Shown: positions 26,263-34,135, counted from the first letter of the stretch. The stretch: 52,132 nt of DNA from HGM13233 sp900762805 (GCA_937993755.1 CALKMA010000040.1:1-52132); one strand, 5' to 3'. Program-made: numbers and translations. Notes: generated by a model not told the origin, from the letters alone.

Positions 26263-26819
26263 ATAGAACCAGAAGAATGACAACGGTAGCGCTGCTCTCG
26301 GCGCTCATTGCCGTTATGACGGTGGTGCCCTATACCGGCTACATCAATTACGGCGCCATCGAGATCACAACGCTTCACATCCCGGTGCTGCTGGGCGCTG
26401 TGCTGCTCGGCCCGCTGTGCGGCGCCATTCTCGGCGGCGTCTGGGGCGTCACCTGTATGCTGCGTGCGCTGACCAATCCGCTTTGGATCATGTTTGTCAA
26501 TCCGCTCATCTCGGTCGTGCCCCGCGTTCTGGTGGGGCTTGCGGCAGGGCTGCTGATGCGGGCGCTGAAGAAAACCAGGGTCAGCGGGCTGGCCGCTTCG
26601 GCGATCAGCGCCGCCGCCGGAACGCTTTGCAACACACTGCTGGTGCTGACGGCCATCCAGCTGCTGGGCGGCACGCTGGCCAGCTATCAGGCTTTTTATG
26701 AGCTGTTCCGCTCGGTGATCGGTTATGTCATCGGCGTCAACGGCGGGCTGGAGCTGGTGGCCGCCGTTATCATCGTGCCGGCTGTCTACCGCGCCCTGCG
26801 CGGCCGGCTGGAGGCATAG
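26259..26819 (+). CDS. ECF transporter S component
   Basis: This 186-residue membrane protein with about six hydrophobic segments is the substrate-binding subunit of an energy-coupling-factor vitamin importer. The block HIPVLLGAVLLGPLCGAILG is characteristic of the group. It needs shared EcfA/EcfA'/EcfT proteins, which are not in this window. The ATGA overlap with ribF makes a flavin-related substrate plausible, but the sequence also fits pantothenate- or folate-type members, so specificity is inference. No terminator is obvious after it; the mobile island begins about 200 bp downstream. Confidence 0.85.
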   Translation: MNRTRRMTTVALLSALIAVMTVVPYTGYINYGAIEITTLHIPVLLGAVLLGPLCGAILGGVWGVTCMLRALTNPLWIMFVNPLISVVPRVLVGLAAGLLMRALKKTRVSGLAASAISAAAGTLCNTLLVLTAIQLLGGTLASYQAFYELFRSVIGYVIGVNGGLELVAAVIIVPAVYRALRGRLEA

Positions 26820-27021
26820 CGCCGTCCGCCCCGCGGCAGTGGGAGGCACGGTTGGGTGCCGGAGGGTACGGCGGTACAAAACGATTTGTAGAATACCGGT
26901 AATTTATGCCGAATTGTGTAGAATGAGGCATGCGGGGCTGCCGGCCGGGTATGACGGCGGCCGCTTTGAAAGCAGCTCCTGAATTTCCCTCGGTTGAACA
27001 GACGAAAAAGATACGGTCGAA

Positions 27022-27327
27022 TCACCGGAGACGATTTGTCAAGGACCTTTTAATGTGCCGGACTGCCCGCTGTACCTCCGGCAAAACGAAGATTTGTTCC
27101 ATCAGCCCGGTCATTTCGGTGCGTGTGAGGTCTTTGACCTCCGGGGCAAGGCTCTCCACCGTGCCGCCCAGATTGTAAAGGCGGTGGGTGCGTTTGGAGC
27201 GTTCGCCTTTCTCGTAATACCGTCTGCGGTTTTCAAGGCGTTGGAGCTTGTGCGTCTCCTGCACAAGCTCCTTTTCCGTGCGCTCCTTTTCGGCTTGGAG
27301 CTGTTCAAGGGCCTGCTGTTTTGCCAT
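27022..27327 (-). CDS. DUF3847 protein, probably truncated
   Basis: This 101-residue charged helical protein matches DUF3847, a family found beside relaxase genes on clostridial plasmids and integrative elements. Residues 1-45 are a coiled-coil-like glutamate/lysine-rich helix; the block KRTHRLYNLGGTVESLAPEV is typical. The last about 15 residues, rich in arginine (RHIKRSLTNRLR), do not look like the usual end, so the gene may have been cut by the junction with chromosomal DNA near 27,050. It marks the left edge of the AT-richer island. Function unknown. Confidence 0.75.
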   Translation of the reverse strand: MAKQQALEQLQAEKERTEKELVQETHKLQRLENRRRYYEKGERSKRTHRLYNLGGTVESLAPEVKDLTRTEMTGLMEQIFVLPEVQRAVRHIKRSLTNRLR

Positions 27328-27475
27328 TGTGATTGACCTTCTTTTTGATTTTTGGGATAAAAAAAGACCGCTGACTTTGTGCGCACACGGCGCAGGCCGA
27401 CGGTCTGATTTTCGGTATTCGGTTATCGCTCTCGCTTCGGAAAACCTGAAAGTTTCCAGTTAATCAGGCTGAAAA

Positions 27476-27778
27476 TCATCCTTTTCTTTTTCGTATGTCA
27501 GCAGTATCTTGAACCGCCTTAGGAAGCCAAGCGGCATTTGCATAATCCAAAGGAATTACCAACTCTTGTATCTTATCTTCCTTGGTCGGTCTTTTAATGT
27601 CTTTAGGCAAATAATTCAGTCCGACTTCCCGCAAGCTCATAACGCTATCATGAATCCAGCCGACTGCCTGTCCATCACAGTACAGGCAATAGCAGCCAAA
27701 CATCTTTTTTGCTTCGACATTCAAGCCTTCAAGATGATCCAACCACTCTCGGACAATGCTTTCTGATTCATAAGCCAT
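27476..27778 (-). CDS. TfoX/Sxy N-terminal-domain-like protein
   Basis: This 100-residue protein resembles the N-terminal domain of TfoX/Sxy proteins: KKMFGCYCLYCDG followed by short beta-strands and a C-terminal helix ending in DTADIRKRKG. Proteobacterial TfoX regulates competence. Small stand-alone versions on clostridial mobile elements have no known role. The ATG at 27778 has GGAGGCG immediately upstream. Moderate confidence; the match rests on the MFG motif and length. Confidence 0.6.
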   Translation of the reverse strand: MAYESESIVREWLDHLEGLNVEAKKMFGCYCLYCDGQAVGWIHDSVMSLREVGLNYLPKDIKRPTKEDKIQELVIPLDYANAAWLPKAVQDTADIRKRKG

Positions 27779-28066
27779 TCAAACGCCTCCATAAATTTTG
27801 ATTTGTTGCTATCAAACTTGCTGGCGGCGAACAGCATTTTATGCTGTTTGCGGACGGCAAGTACACAAGGGATAGACGCTTTAGCGTCGCAAGGGAGTGC
27901 AGCTCCCCTGGCGGAACGAAGTGACGGAACATTCTCGGTCAGGCAGTTTTTCTCGGCTGGCCCGTGAATGAAGCTCCGCAGGACGCACATACTCCCGATA
28001 GGAGAGTATAGAAGTGCGCCCTTTAGTTCCTAAAGGGATTTTATCAGTTCAACAAACCGGAAGTTG
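27779..28066. other. Mobile-element spacer containing an oriT-like site
   Basis: No convincing gene; an 89-codon reverse frame here lacks a ribosome-binding site and has atypical composition. The right part carries an inverted repeat next to a MOBQ-like nic sequence (separate entry). A short dyad, AACTAAAGG/CCTTTAGG-like, around 28020-28035 may form a small hairpin. Confidence 0.5.
27989..28022 (+). other. Candidate MOBQ-type oriT (nic-like site)
   Basis: The inverted repeat ATACTC (27989-27994) / GAGTAT (28004-28009) is followed at once by AGAAGTGCGCCCT (28010-28022). AAGTGCGCCCT matches the nic core remembered for RSF1010/IncQ-type plasmids, and an inverted repeat just upstream of nic is their usual layout. 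No relaxase lies beside it; the nearest is in the inner element 3.5 kb away. This is a pattern match, not proof of transfer. Confidence 0.55.
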
Positions 28067-28681
28067 TCAGTCCAAAATCAGGACGCCTGCGCAATCGGAC
28101 ATTTGCGTAAATGAAAGGTCTGGAAAATCTTTTCTCAGTTCCTCAACGACAAAGTAGATTTCATCATTATCCCATGCGTCTCCTGCCTTCAATTTACACT
28201 GTTCTAAGTCCTTTCGTGTTTCAAAGGCAACATCGCCGATAATAATTTTACCGTATTCTTTTAAGTAGTTACGCAAGTCTAACAGGAAGTCGCTCTTTTG
28301 CGCATCCGTCAAATGATGTAGAGAGTATGTCGCAACAATATAATCATAACGAAAGTTACGCAATGGTTCGACAAGCCCTTTTGAAAAGTCCCCCTGATAT
28401 AAATGCGCATTTGGCATTTTCTCAGATGCCAACGCAATCATTCTTGATGAAAAGTCCTGCCCATAAATGGAACAGCCTCGCTCGTATAGTTTTGTCGTTA
28501 ATGTGCCTGTTCCAAATCCAATATCCAGCACAGCGGCATTTTCAGCTCTCATTATGGCCTGAAAAATGAACCCAAGAACCTTTTTATAACCGGCAAAAGG
28601 GTATGTGTTTTCCTCATCAGAAATGCCAACAGTTTTGTCATAGCCATCAGCCCAAAGGTCGAACTCTATGTTGTTTAGTAT
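28067..28681 (-). CDS. Class I SAM-dependent methyltransferase, apparent ATA start
   Basis: This protein has motif I LDIGFGTGTLTTKLYE, the post-I acidic loop YGQDFSSRM and motif IV-like DYIVATYSLHHL; the substrate is unknown. The frame is open upstream of the first ATG (28552) for 43 further codons that read like the family N-terminus (FDLWADGYDKTVGISDEENT). A good GGAGG (28694-28690) sits eight bases before an ATA codon at 28681-28679, exactly where ATG is expected. Either the start mutated to ATA and the gene is weakly expressed or dead, or translation begins at 28552 giving 161 residues without the N-terminal helix. In-frame TAG just upstream of the GGAGG bounds the frame. Confidence 0.75.
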   Translation of the reverse strand: MLNNIEFDLWADGYDKTVGISDEENTYPFAGYKKVLGFIFQAIMRAENAAVLDIGFGTGTLTTKLYERGCSIYGQDFSSRMIALASEKMPNAHLYQGDFSKGLVEPLRNFRYDYIVATYSLHHLTDAQKSDFLLDLRNYLKEYGKIIIGDVAFETRKDLEQCKLKAGDAWDNDEIYFVVEELRKDFPDLSFTQMSDCAGVLILD

Positions 28682-28779
28682 ACTTACTTCCTCCGCAAAT
28701 TCCGATTTATCTATCTAATCCTCTGAAAACGCTGTATTTTCAAGGCTTTTCGCTTGCCTTGTGTTCCGACCTTATGTAT

Positions 28780-28819
28780 TTTCCCTTGTTTTTGCCCTTA
28801 TGAGCCGAAACAAGGGAAA
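28780..28819. other. Candidate attL of the inner mobilizable element
   Basis: A perfect 12-bp inverted repeat (28780-28791 with 28808-28819) flanks a loop that continues the core TTTTGCCCTTAT (28790-28801). The same architecture and core recur at 35627-35663. It abuts the integrase 3' end, the usual place for an att site of a tyrosine recombinase. It could also act as a hairpin terminator on the forward strand, since TTTTTT follows. Confidence 0.6.
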
Positions 28820-28824
28820 GTTTT

Positions 28825-30123
28825 TTACTCTCCGCCGACCACCTTATCCAGCAGTCTTGCGGAAGTACGCTTCGCTTCCCTTGTAGCGTGAGCGTAAATG
28901 TTCATTGTGGTACTGACATCAGCGTGTCCCAAAAGCTCCTGCACATCCTTCGGCGCAGCTCCGTTAGAGAGCAGGTTGCTTGTGAATGTGTGTCGAAGTT
29001 GATGGAAATGGAAGCCCTCCAAGCCGTCAACCTTTCGGCTTGCCGTCCTGCACATAAGCCCCACCGTACTCGGCGCTTCATAAGAGCCGTCCGGTCTAAT
29101 GCAAACAAAAGATATTTCCTTGTAGCCTTCGGGAGCTTGCTCCGTTCTCGGCAAACTGTATACCTCGTAGTAAGTACGGTCTTTTTCCTTGACTTCACTA
29201 TAAAAGTTGAGGATATACAGTTCTCCGTAGCGGAAACGGTTCTTGTGCTGTTCGGTCTTGGCTGTCCGCAGGATCTCCGCCAGCGTGTCACAGAAGTCCA
29301 CGGTGCGGATTTTCTTGCGTTTGGTCGCTCCTATCTCCGTCTTGTGTCTTGCGCCGTTGTATCGCATACTGCGTCGTACCGTGAGGTACTGCTTTTCAAG
29401 ATTGATGTCTTGCCAAGTCAGCCCGCAGACCTCGCCAATGCGAAGTCCGGTGTAATATGCGATCTGTATGGGGAGAAGTGCGGGATTGTCCTTTGCTCTC
29501 AGAAAATCCTCAAGCCTCAGATATTGTTCGTGAGTAAGCGTAGGCGTGGAAGCCGTTTCACCGTTTTCGTCGGAAAACAGTTCATAGTTTTCCTTTTTCC
29601 CTCGCCAAACAACATACTGCATCGGATTGAAGGATATTAACCTTTTGGGAAATACCGCAAAACGGAATGCCCCTTGCAGGACGGCGGAGAATAGCCGCAA
29701 ATACCCTTTACTGAGCGGCTTTGCAGTCGTACCGTCTGGATTTACCCCGCCGAAGCTGAGAAAATCTATGAACGCCTGCAAATGGTCTGCGGTCACGCTT
29801 TTCAGTTTTCTGCTGCCGATGGGATATTGCTTGATACGGTTGACTGTGCCTTGATACGCCATCACCGTACCGTTGCTCAGATTGCTTGGTTTCAGTTCTT
29901 CCTCCACCCACATATCGAGCAGCATTGCCACCGTTGCATTTTCGGATTTTGCTACGAATTTCTTTTCTTCGTAATCCTCCATCGCTTTGCGGAGCAAGGC
30001 TTCCGTTTCGCTTTTGCTTTCAGTACCCGCAAACTCCCGCTGTACCTGTCTGCCGCTTTCATCTTCGATATAAAAGCGGTAGTACCACTTTTTGCCTTTC
30101 TTTCTTACAGAACCTTTTGCCAT
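28825..30123 (-). CDS. Tyrosine site-specific integrase (Tn916-Int-like)
   Basis: This 432-residue tyrosine recombinase integrates and excises the element. An N-terminal arm-binding segment (GKKWYYRFYIEDESGRQ) is followed by a SAM-like core-binding domain (about 70-170) and the catalytic domain with Arg in YYTGLRIGEV, HQLRHTF, the LLGHAD histidine and the nucleophile in MNIYAHAT. All catalytic residues are intact. The start is placed at 30123 with GGAG upstream; a longer frame to 30168 lacks support. The gene points toward the candidate attL 6 bp beyond its stop. Confidence 0.93.
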   Translation of the reverse strand: MAKGSVRKKGKKWYYRFYIEDESGRQVQREFAGTESKSETEALLRKAMEDYEEKKFVAKSENATVAMLLDMWVEEELKPSNLSNGTVMAYQGTVNRIKQYPIGSRKLKSVTADHLQAFIDFLSFGGVNPDGTTAKPLSKGYLRLFSAVLQGAFRFAVFPKRLISFNPMQYVVWRGKKENYELFSDENGETASTPTLTHEQYLRLEDFLRAKDNPALLPIQIAYYTGLRIGEVCGLTWQDINLEKQYLTVRRSMRYNGARHKTEIGATKRKKIRTVDFCDTLAEILRTAKTEQHKNRFRYGELYILNFYSEVKEKDRTYYEVYSLPRTEQAPEGYKEISFVCIRPDGSYEAPSTVGLMCRTASRKVDGLEGFHFHQLRHTFTSNLLSNGAAPKDVQELLGHADVSTTMNIYAHATREAKRTSARLLDKVVGGE

Positions 30124-30148
30124 AGATAAAAATCTCCTTTCTATCCGT

Positions 30149-30182
30149 GGCAATCGGGACTGTGACATATGGTGTGCGTAAA
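30149..30182 (-). repeat. Inverted copy A of a 30-bp element motif
   Basis: Read on the reverse strand this segment is CGCACA-CC-ATATGTCACAG-TCCCGATTGCCAC, nearly identical to 35564-35593 on the forward strand apart from small indels. The copies lie in opposite orientation 5.4 kb apart, one just upstream of the integrase and one upstream of TnpV. They could be arm-type integrase sites or an old nested-element end. Confidence 0.6.
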
Positions 30183-30231
30183 ACGAATAATGTCACTTCT
30201 GCCGGTTGTTTTCAATCGGCATTTTTAATTG

Positions 30232-30897
30232 TCAAGGTGCCACGGAATTTTTCTTTTCGGCAAGCCTATTCTCGGCTTCCGTCACTATCCCGAATAGATC
30301 GCCCATCTTTACGGCGGTGCGACCTTCATCGTAGATATGTAAAATCCCGTCAAGGAATCGCTTCATATCTTCGATAGGTAATTCCATTTCTTTGCGATAT
30401 ACTCTTTCGGTAATCGCTCCCGACTCGATAGCATATCTCATAAGCGACTGCTTCAAGCCTTCGTCCTCTGCCACACGGTCAACCTCTGTCATAGCGTCGG
30501 CAAAGTAGTGACAAAGCACAGAGTATAAATCAATCAGCTTTCCGAGAAATGTAGTGAGCAACTGTTGGTGCGGTTCTCCGCTGACCGTTGAGGAAACCGT
30601 ATCAAGATACTTCTTGATATGCTCTTCTATGTCCTTTTGGCAAAGCGTCCTGCTGTCGTATTCCTTATCATCGGAAAGACCCGTCAGCCATTCGGGAGTG
30701 GTAAGAAGTGCGTCGGCAAGACCGTTAATAATCATTGTTCGCTTCGGATCGACACCATCCGCTTCATACCTTTGAATGGTAGACTTGTTTACACCGATAC
30801 GCTTGCCAAGCTCCGGCATAGAAAGCCCCAGTTCTATTCTGCGCTCCTTAATGCGTTCCCCGACTTGTTTTGGGGTAAACATTGCTTCTTCTTTCAA
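30232..30897 (-). CDS. XRE-family helix-turn-helix regulator
   Basis: This 221-residue regulator has an N-terminal XRE domain (residues about 9-66; GERIKERRIELGLSMPELG then VNKSTIQRYEADGVDP). A helical C-terminal domain of about 140 residues of unknown ligand follows. I place the start at TTG 30897, eight bases after GGAGG; ATG 30882 is the alternative, and GTG 30906 is too close to the GGAGG. It is transcribed away from the excisionase gene, and their shared intergenic region has a dyad (30945-30996), fitting a repressor that controls excision. Confidence 0.85.
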   Translation of the reverse strand: MKEEAMFTPKQVGERIKERRIELGLSMPELGKRIGVNKSTIQRYEADGVDPKRTMIINGLADALLTTPEWLTGLSDDKEYDSRTLCQKDIEEHIKKYLDTVSSTVSGEPHQQLLTTFLGKLIDLYSVLCHYFADAMTEVDRVAEDEGLKQSLMRYAIESGAITERVYRKEMELPIEDMKRFLDGILHIYDEGRTAVKMGDLFGIVTEAENRLAEKKNSVAP

Positions 30898-30921
30898 GGA
30901 ATTCACCTCCAGTTTGAGTAT

Positions 30922-30996
30922 AGTATAACATATATAAACTCAATTTGCAACCACTATTTACGAAAAATATTAAAAATATTTCTTAAAAGGTTGCAA
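30922..30996. promoter_or_regulatory. Repressor promoter and candidate operator dyad
   Basis: Reverse strand: TTGCAA (30950-30945), 17 bp, TATACT (30927-30922) is the XRE promoter. Its -35 is part of an exact inverted repeat, TTGCAACC (30945-30952) and GGTTGCAA (30989-30996), with an AT-rich near-palindrome between. The dyad covers the repressor -35 and lies just upstream of the xis promoter, as expected for an autoregulated switch. Confidence 0.65.
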
Positions 30997-31002
30997 AACG
31001 GG

Positions 31003-31031
31003 TTGACAGGCAATAGTAAAATAAGTATAAT
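31003..31031 (+). promoter_or_regulatory. Full-consensus promoter of the excisionase gene
   Basis: TTGACA (31003-31008), exactly 17 bp, TATAAT (31026-31031): a perfect sigma-A promoter 50 bp before the excisionase-like gene. Such strength implies tight repression, presumably by the divergent XRE regulator. Confidence 0.85.
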
Positions 31032-31080
31032 AAGAATGCCAAAGTTGCATTTTGAGTATTTTAGAAAGGAGGATAGAATT

Positions 31081-31296
31081 ATGAACGCATTCAAAATGGG
31101 AATGACGATAGAAGAAGCGGCAGAAACCAGCGGCATCGGCAGGAATACAATGCGAAAGCTGGTAGACTGGGGCAAGCTGCCTGTTCTGAAGGTCGGGCGA
31201 AAAACCATTATCCGCAGGGACACGCTGGAACATTTTATGACCGTCAATCAGGGCAGAAATCTACTGTGTCAGGATGATGTCCGCAAAGTTGAGTAA
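31081..31296 (+). CDS. Excisionase-like helix-turn-helix protein
   Basis: This 71-residue winged-helix/MerR-like DNA-binding protein is of the excisionase type (MTIEEAAETSGIGRNTMRKLV, then LPVLKVGRKTIIRRDTLEHFM). On Tn916-like elements such proteins bend att DNA and bias the integrase toward excision. GAAAGGAGG lies upstream. It is divergent from the XRE regulator and 1 kb from the integrase. Confidence 0.85.
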   Translation: MNAFKMGMTIEEAAETSGIGRNTMRKLVDWGKLPVLKVGRKTIIRRDTLEHFMTVNQGRNLLCQDDVRKVE

Positions 31297-31325
31297 ACCG
31301 TTCTCTAAGCCCTCGGCGTTTGAGA

Positions 31326-31530
31326 GCGAAATACACCCCTCGCACAAATCTGCGATTTGTACTCTGGGTATTTCGCCCCTGCGGGGAGCCTGTATCACAG
31401 CTTGCCGGTCACTACCGCCGCTATGATACAGTGAAAATTGCTGCCGCAATTTTCGTTGGCTGTCCCGTCGGCACTTGCCGCCGAAACAGCCGCAACCGAC
31501 AAATCGGTTGCAAAATAAGAACGCACCTTT
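31326..31530 (+). other. Inverted-repeat array and candidate oriT of the inner element
   Basis: Six inverted repeats stand in 185 bp: GCGAAATAC/GTATTTCGC (31326/31368) enclosing ACAAATC/GATTTGT (31344/31354), CTGTATCA/TGATACAG (31390/31424), GAAAATTGC/GCAATTTTC (31433/31446), GGCTGT/ACAGCC (31458/31486) and CAACCGA/TCGGTTG (31493/31504). The last is followed by CAAAATAAGAACGCACC (from 31511), a layout similar to MOBQ nic regions. It lies directly upstream of the relaxase gene, the usual oriT position. Confidence 0.65.
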
Positions 31531-31553
31531 ACAACACAGAACGGAGATGATTT

Positions 31554-32975
31554 ATGACACGCCACAGCTTTATTCAGATGTCGAAGCTGTCCAATGTCAA
31601 GGGAAGAATATCGTATATTACAAGCCACGCAAGGCAGGAAAACCTCTATGCCACCTACCGCACCGCAGACACTGCCTTTTGGAGCGACCTCGCAAAAGAG
31701 TGCCAGCAGGAGTTTAATCGAAGCGGAGCAGACGGCAAGTGTATCGAAGCAAGGGAACTGATTATTGCCTTGCCCGAAATTTACACCGCCTATGAGCCGC
31801 AGCAGGTACTTGAAGATTTCACAGAGGATTTTCGCAGACGGTACAATGTGGAATGTGTATCGGCTCTCCACCACAATAAGAAAAAGACCAATTATCACAT
31901 TCACCTCATATTCAGCGAACGGCGGTTACTTGCCGAGCCGGATATAAAAATTGCCACCCGAAGCGTATTCTACGATGAAACGGGAAAACGGGTGCGCACC
32001 AAGAAAGAGATAGCCGATGAAAACGGAAAAGTCCGTGAAGGCTGCACCGTGATCCCCAAAGGCGGCATTTACGAACAGCACCTATTCACCGTAAAGGATG
32101 ACCGTTTCAAAAGCGAGCCGTTTTTGGATGAAGTCAAGAGAAATTATACCGACCTTATCAATCGGCATATTTCTGATCCCGAACACCGATTAAAGGTGTT
32201 CGATCCCGACAGTATCTATCTGCCAACCAAGAAGATCGGCAAGAACAATCCAAAAGCCGCAGAGATTGAAGCCGACAATGCCGCAAGGCAGGAATGGAAC
32301 AGAACAGCGGATATGGCGCTCATATCGGGGATAGAGAAAACAAAGATACTGGAAATCAAGAAAGAGGAGATACACCAAAAAGCAAGCCAGTCCATTAAGA
32401 CAAACGGATGGCTGCCCAACCTATTCCGCAATATCGTGAGTAAGGCAAAGGAATTTTTGCAAAACTTAATACGGCAGACGGCATTACCGCCGAAGCCAAT
32501 TCTCAATATGGATATGGCAGAATTCCGTACAATGCAAAAACTGATGATACGGGTGCAGGACAGGGCGAGAGAAATCCGCAGCTTGCAGGATGAAGTACCG
32601 AAGTTAACGGCACAGCTTGCCGAAACAAAGGGCATATTCAAGAGCAAGGAGCGAAAGGCGTTAGAAGCGCAGATACAGCAGACGGAGGAAAAAATCTCCG
32701 CTATGCTGGAAGTGTTACCCGAAATCTTGAAAGATGACGGTTATCCCGATGTGCAGGCGTTTATGGCAACCTACCGCAAGGCGGAAGCCGTAGTTGATAA
32801 CTACAACCGAGAACTTGCCGAATGGGAGCGCAATGTCAAGGAAAGCCGCAGACCAACCGAAAAAGAACGGTATGTACCGCCCGAAAAGCAAAGCGTTCGT
32901 GACCAACTCAAACGGTTGCAGACAGAGGGCAGACAACCAAAATCCAAGCACCGATCCCACGACAGAGAAAGATAG
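31554..32975 (+). CDS. MobA/MobL-family relaxase (MOBQ type)
   Basis: This 473-residue relaxase would nick oriT and pilot the strand during mobilisation. The HUH metal-binding motif is visible as NYHIHLIFSER near residues 113-123, with an upstream catalytic tyrosine candidate in the first 40 residues (GRISYITS or NLYATY). The C-terminal half is charged and coiled-coil rich (about 330-440) and ends with a basic tail. ACGGAG lies upstream. No coupling protein or mating-pore genes are present, so transfer would depend on a helper element. Confidence 0.9.
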   Translation: MTRHSFIQMSKLSNVKGRISYITSHARQENLYATYRTADTAFWSDLAKECQQEFNRSGADGKCIEARELIIALPEIYTAYEPQQVLEDFTEDFRRRYNVECVSALHHNKKKTNYHIHLIFSERRLLAEPDIKIATRSVFYDETGKRVRTKKEIADENGKVREGCTVIPKGGIYEQHLFTVKDDRFKSEPFLDEVKRNYTDLINRHISDPEHRLKVFDPDSIYLPTKKIGKNNPKAAEIEADNAARQEWNRTADMALISGIEKTKILEIKKEEIHQKASQSIKTNGWLPNLFRNIVSKAKEFLQNLIRQTALPPKPILNMDMAEFRTMQKLMIRVQDRAREIRSLQDEVPKLTAQLAETKGIFKSKERKALEAQIQQTEEKISAMLEVLPEILKDDGYPDVQAFMATYRKAEAVVDNYNRELAEWERNVKESRRPTEKERYVPPEKQSVRDQLKRLQTEGRQPKSKHRSHDRER

Positions 32976-33043
32976 CTTTAACATCGAAAACAACACCGCA
33001 GGGCAGCTCTCTGCCTTGCGGGCTTACATACATTTTGACAGTG

Positions 33044-33080
33044 AAACACCCTGCAAGATTTTAGGTCTTGCAGGGTGTTT
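33044..33080. terminator. Bidirectional terminator between relaxase and immunity cluster
   Basis: A perfect 15-bp stem (33044-33058 with 33066-33080) ends in AAAC...GTTT, between the convergent relaxase gene and the ankyrin-repeat gene. It would insulate the two transcription units. Confidence 0.8.
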
Positions 33081-33083
33081 AGA

Positions 33084-33602
33084 TTATTCCGTCATTCGTT
33101 TAAGCAAATCCGCACGATACTGGAGTTTCCGAGCAAGCTCAATCGGGGTATAGCCCCAATCATTTTTTGCATTCACTTCCAGCGTGCAGTTTTGGAATAT
33201 GACATCATACAACGGCGCAAAATCCTCGTCGGTAAACTTCGGATGGCTGATAAGGTACTGAATAGCCGCTCTGTGTTTTGCGTCCAACTGATTTATATCT
33301 ACGCCGGCGTCTATCAATATCTGTGTCAGTTCCACTGTCTGCTCCATAATGTGCTTAGGGCGAGAAAACAGAATGTGGAACAGTGTTTCGCTTTCTTCAT
33401 TTGTGCCCTTCAATTCTGTACCTTCGCCAATCAGAAACTTCACGATGTCATACCTGTTTTGGGGTGTTTGATTCGCCATAGCGCAGAATATGACAGGAGA
33501 GCCGTCCTGGGGTGTTTCATTCAAAAGTCGCTTGTCATAGACTTCTTTGAACTGTGCCAGCGTCTGCGTTCTTGCAGAAAAGTACATATTCATACCGTTC
33601 AT
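33084..33602 (-). CDS. Ankyrin-repeat protein, possible immunity protein
   Basis: This 172-residue protein consists mostly of ankyrin-like repeats. Visible helical units include DGSPVIFCAMANQTPQNRYD, LTQILIDAGVDINQLD and NAKNDWGYTPIELARK. Small ankyrin proteins often act as immunity proteins in polymorphic-toxin loci. That role is inferred here from its place at the end of a reverse-strand row of immunity-like genes with no toxin. It starts at ATG 33602 with GGGGG upstream and ends four bases before the shared terminator. Confidence 0.75.
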   Translation of the reverse strand: MNGMNMYFSARTQTLAQFKEVYDKRLLNETPQDGSPVIFCAMANQTPQNRYDIVKFLIGEGTELKGTNEESETLFHILFSRPKHIMEQTVELTQILIDAGVDINQLDAKHRAAIQYLISHPKFTDEDFAPLYDVIFQNCTLEVNAKNDWGYTPIELARKLQYRADLLKRMTE

Positions 33603-33651
33603 CCCCCTTGGAGAATCTGTTTTTTGTATATGAGGTTTAAATGGTGATGCT

Positions 33652-34068
33652 TTAAACAGCGGACGAGATAATTACATCTTTTTTTATTTCAATCGCAGCA
33701 TCTAAGGCATTTTGAAATATCGTTAAAAAATCTCTGCCGTCACTGGTTATAAAATAATTTGATAAATCAGTTATTTGATTACTGATTTTATTGCCCCAAG
33801 GCGGTTGTTTTGTCAGATCCTCAATATCCCATATCGCTTTATCTGGAGATAAATTTTTCAATTCGTTTTCGATTGTATTCAATTCTACTTTGGCATTAGG
33901 GACATTTGCATTTGCCAATTTTCCTTGATACAATTCATTCATAATGACCGGGAATCTTGTGCCCCAATTTCCACATTCTAAATTATAGGCAACTGTTGAA
34001 AAAAAGGAATGTAAAAATGAAGCAGCACCTATCTCATACCAAATGCAACCAACTTTAAATCCAACCAT
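33652..34068 (-). CDS. Imm70-like immunity protein
   Basis: This 138-residue soluble protein has the look of the Imm70 family: VGCIWYEIGAASFLHSFFST, NWGTRFPVIMNELYQGKL, and DIEDLTKQPPWGNKIS with a C-terminal helix. Imm70 proteins neutralise effector toxins delivered between bacteria; the toxin is absent from this window. Its base composition is clearly more AT-rich than the host genes, in line with transfer. Family assignment is from memory of the conserved PPWG segment and should be treated as probable. Confidence 0.7.
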   Translation of the reverse strand: MVGFKVGCIWYEIGAASFLHSFFSTVAYNLECGNWGTRFPVIMNELYQGKLANANVPNAKVELNTIENELKNLSPDKAIWDIEDLTKQPPWGNKISNQITDLSNYFITSDGRDFLTIFQNALDAAIEIKKDVIISSAV

Positions 34069-34135
34069 AAATTACCGCCTTACTGTTTTAATACTATTTC
34101 AATGCCATTACAACTCTTCAAATTTGAAACCCTAA

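Noticed and set aside
27721..27990. 89-codon reverse frame overlapping the TfoX-like gene
   Set aside because: No ribosome-binding site and it overlaps a better gene and the oriT-like site; it reads like translated spacer.
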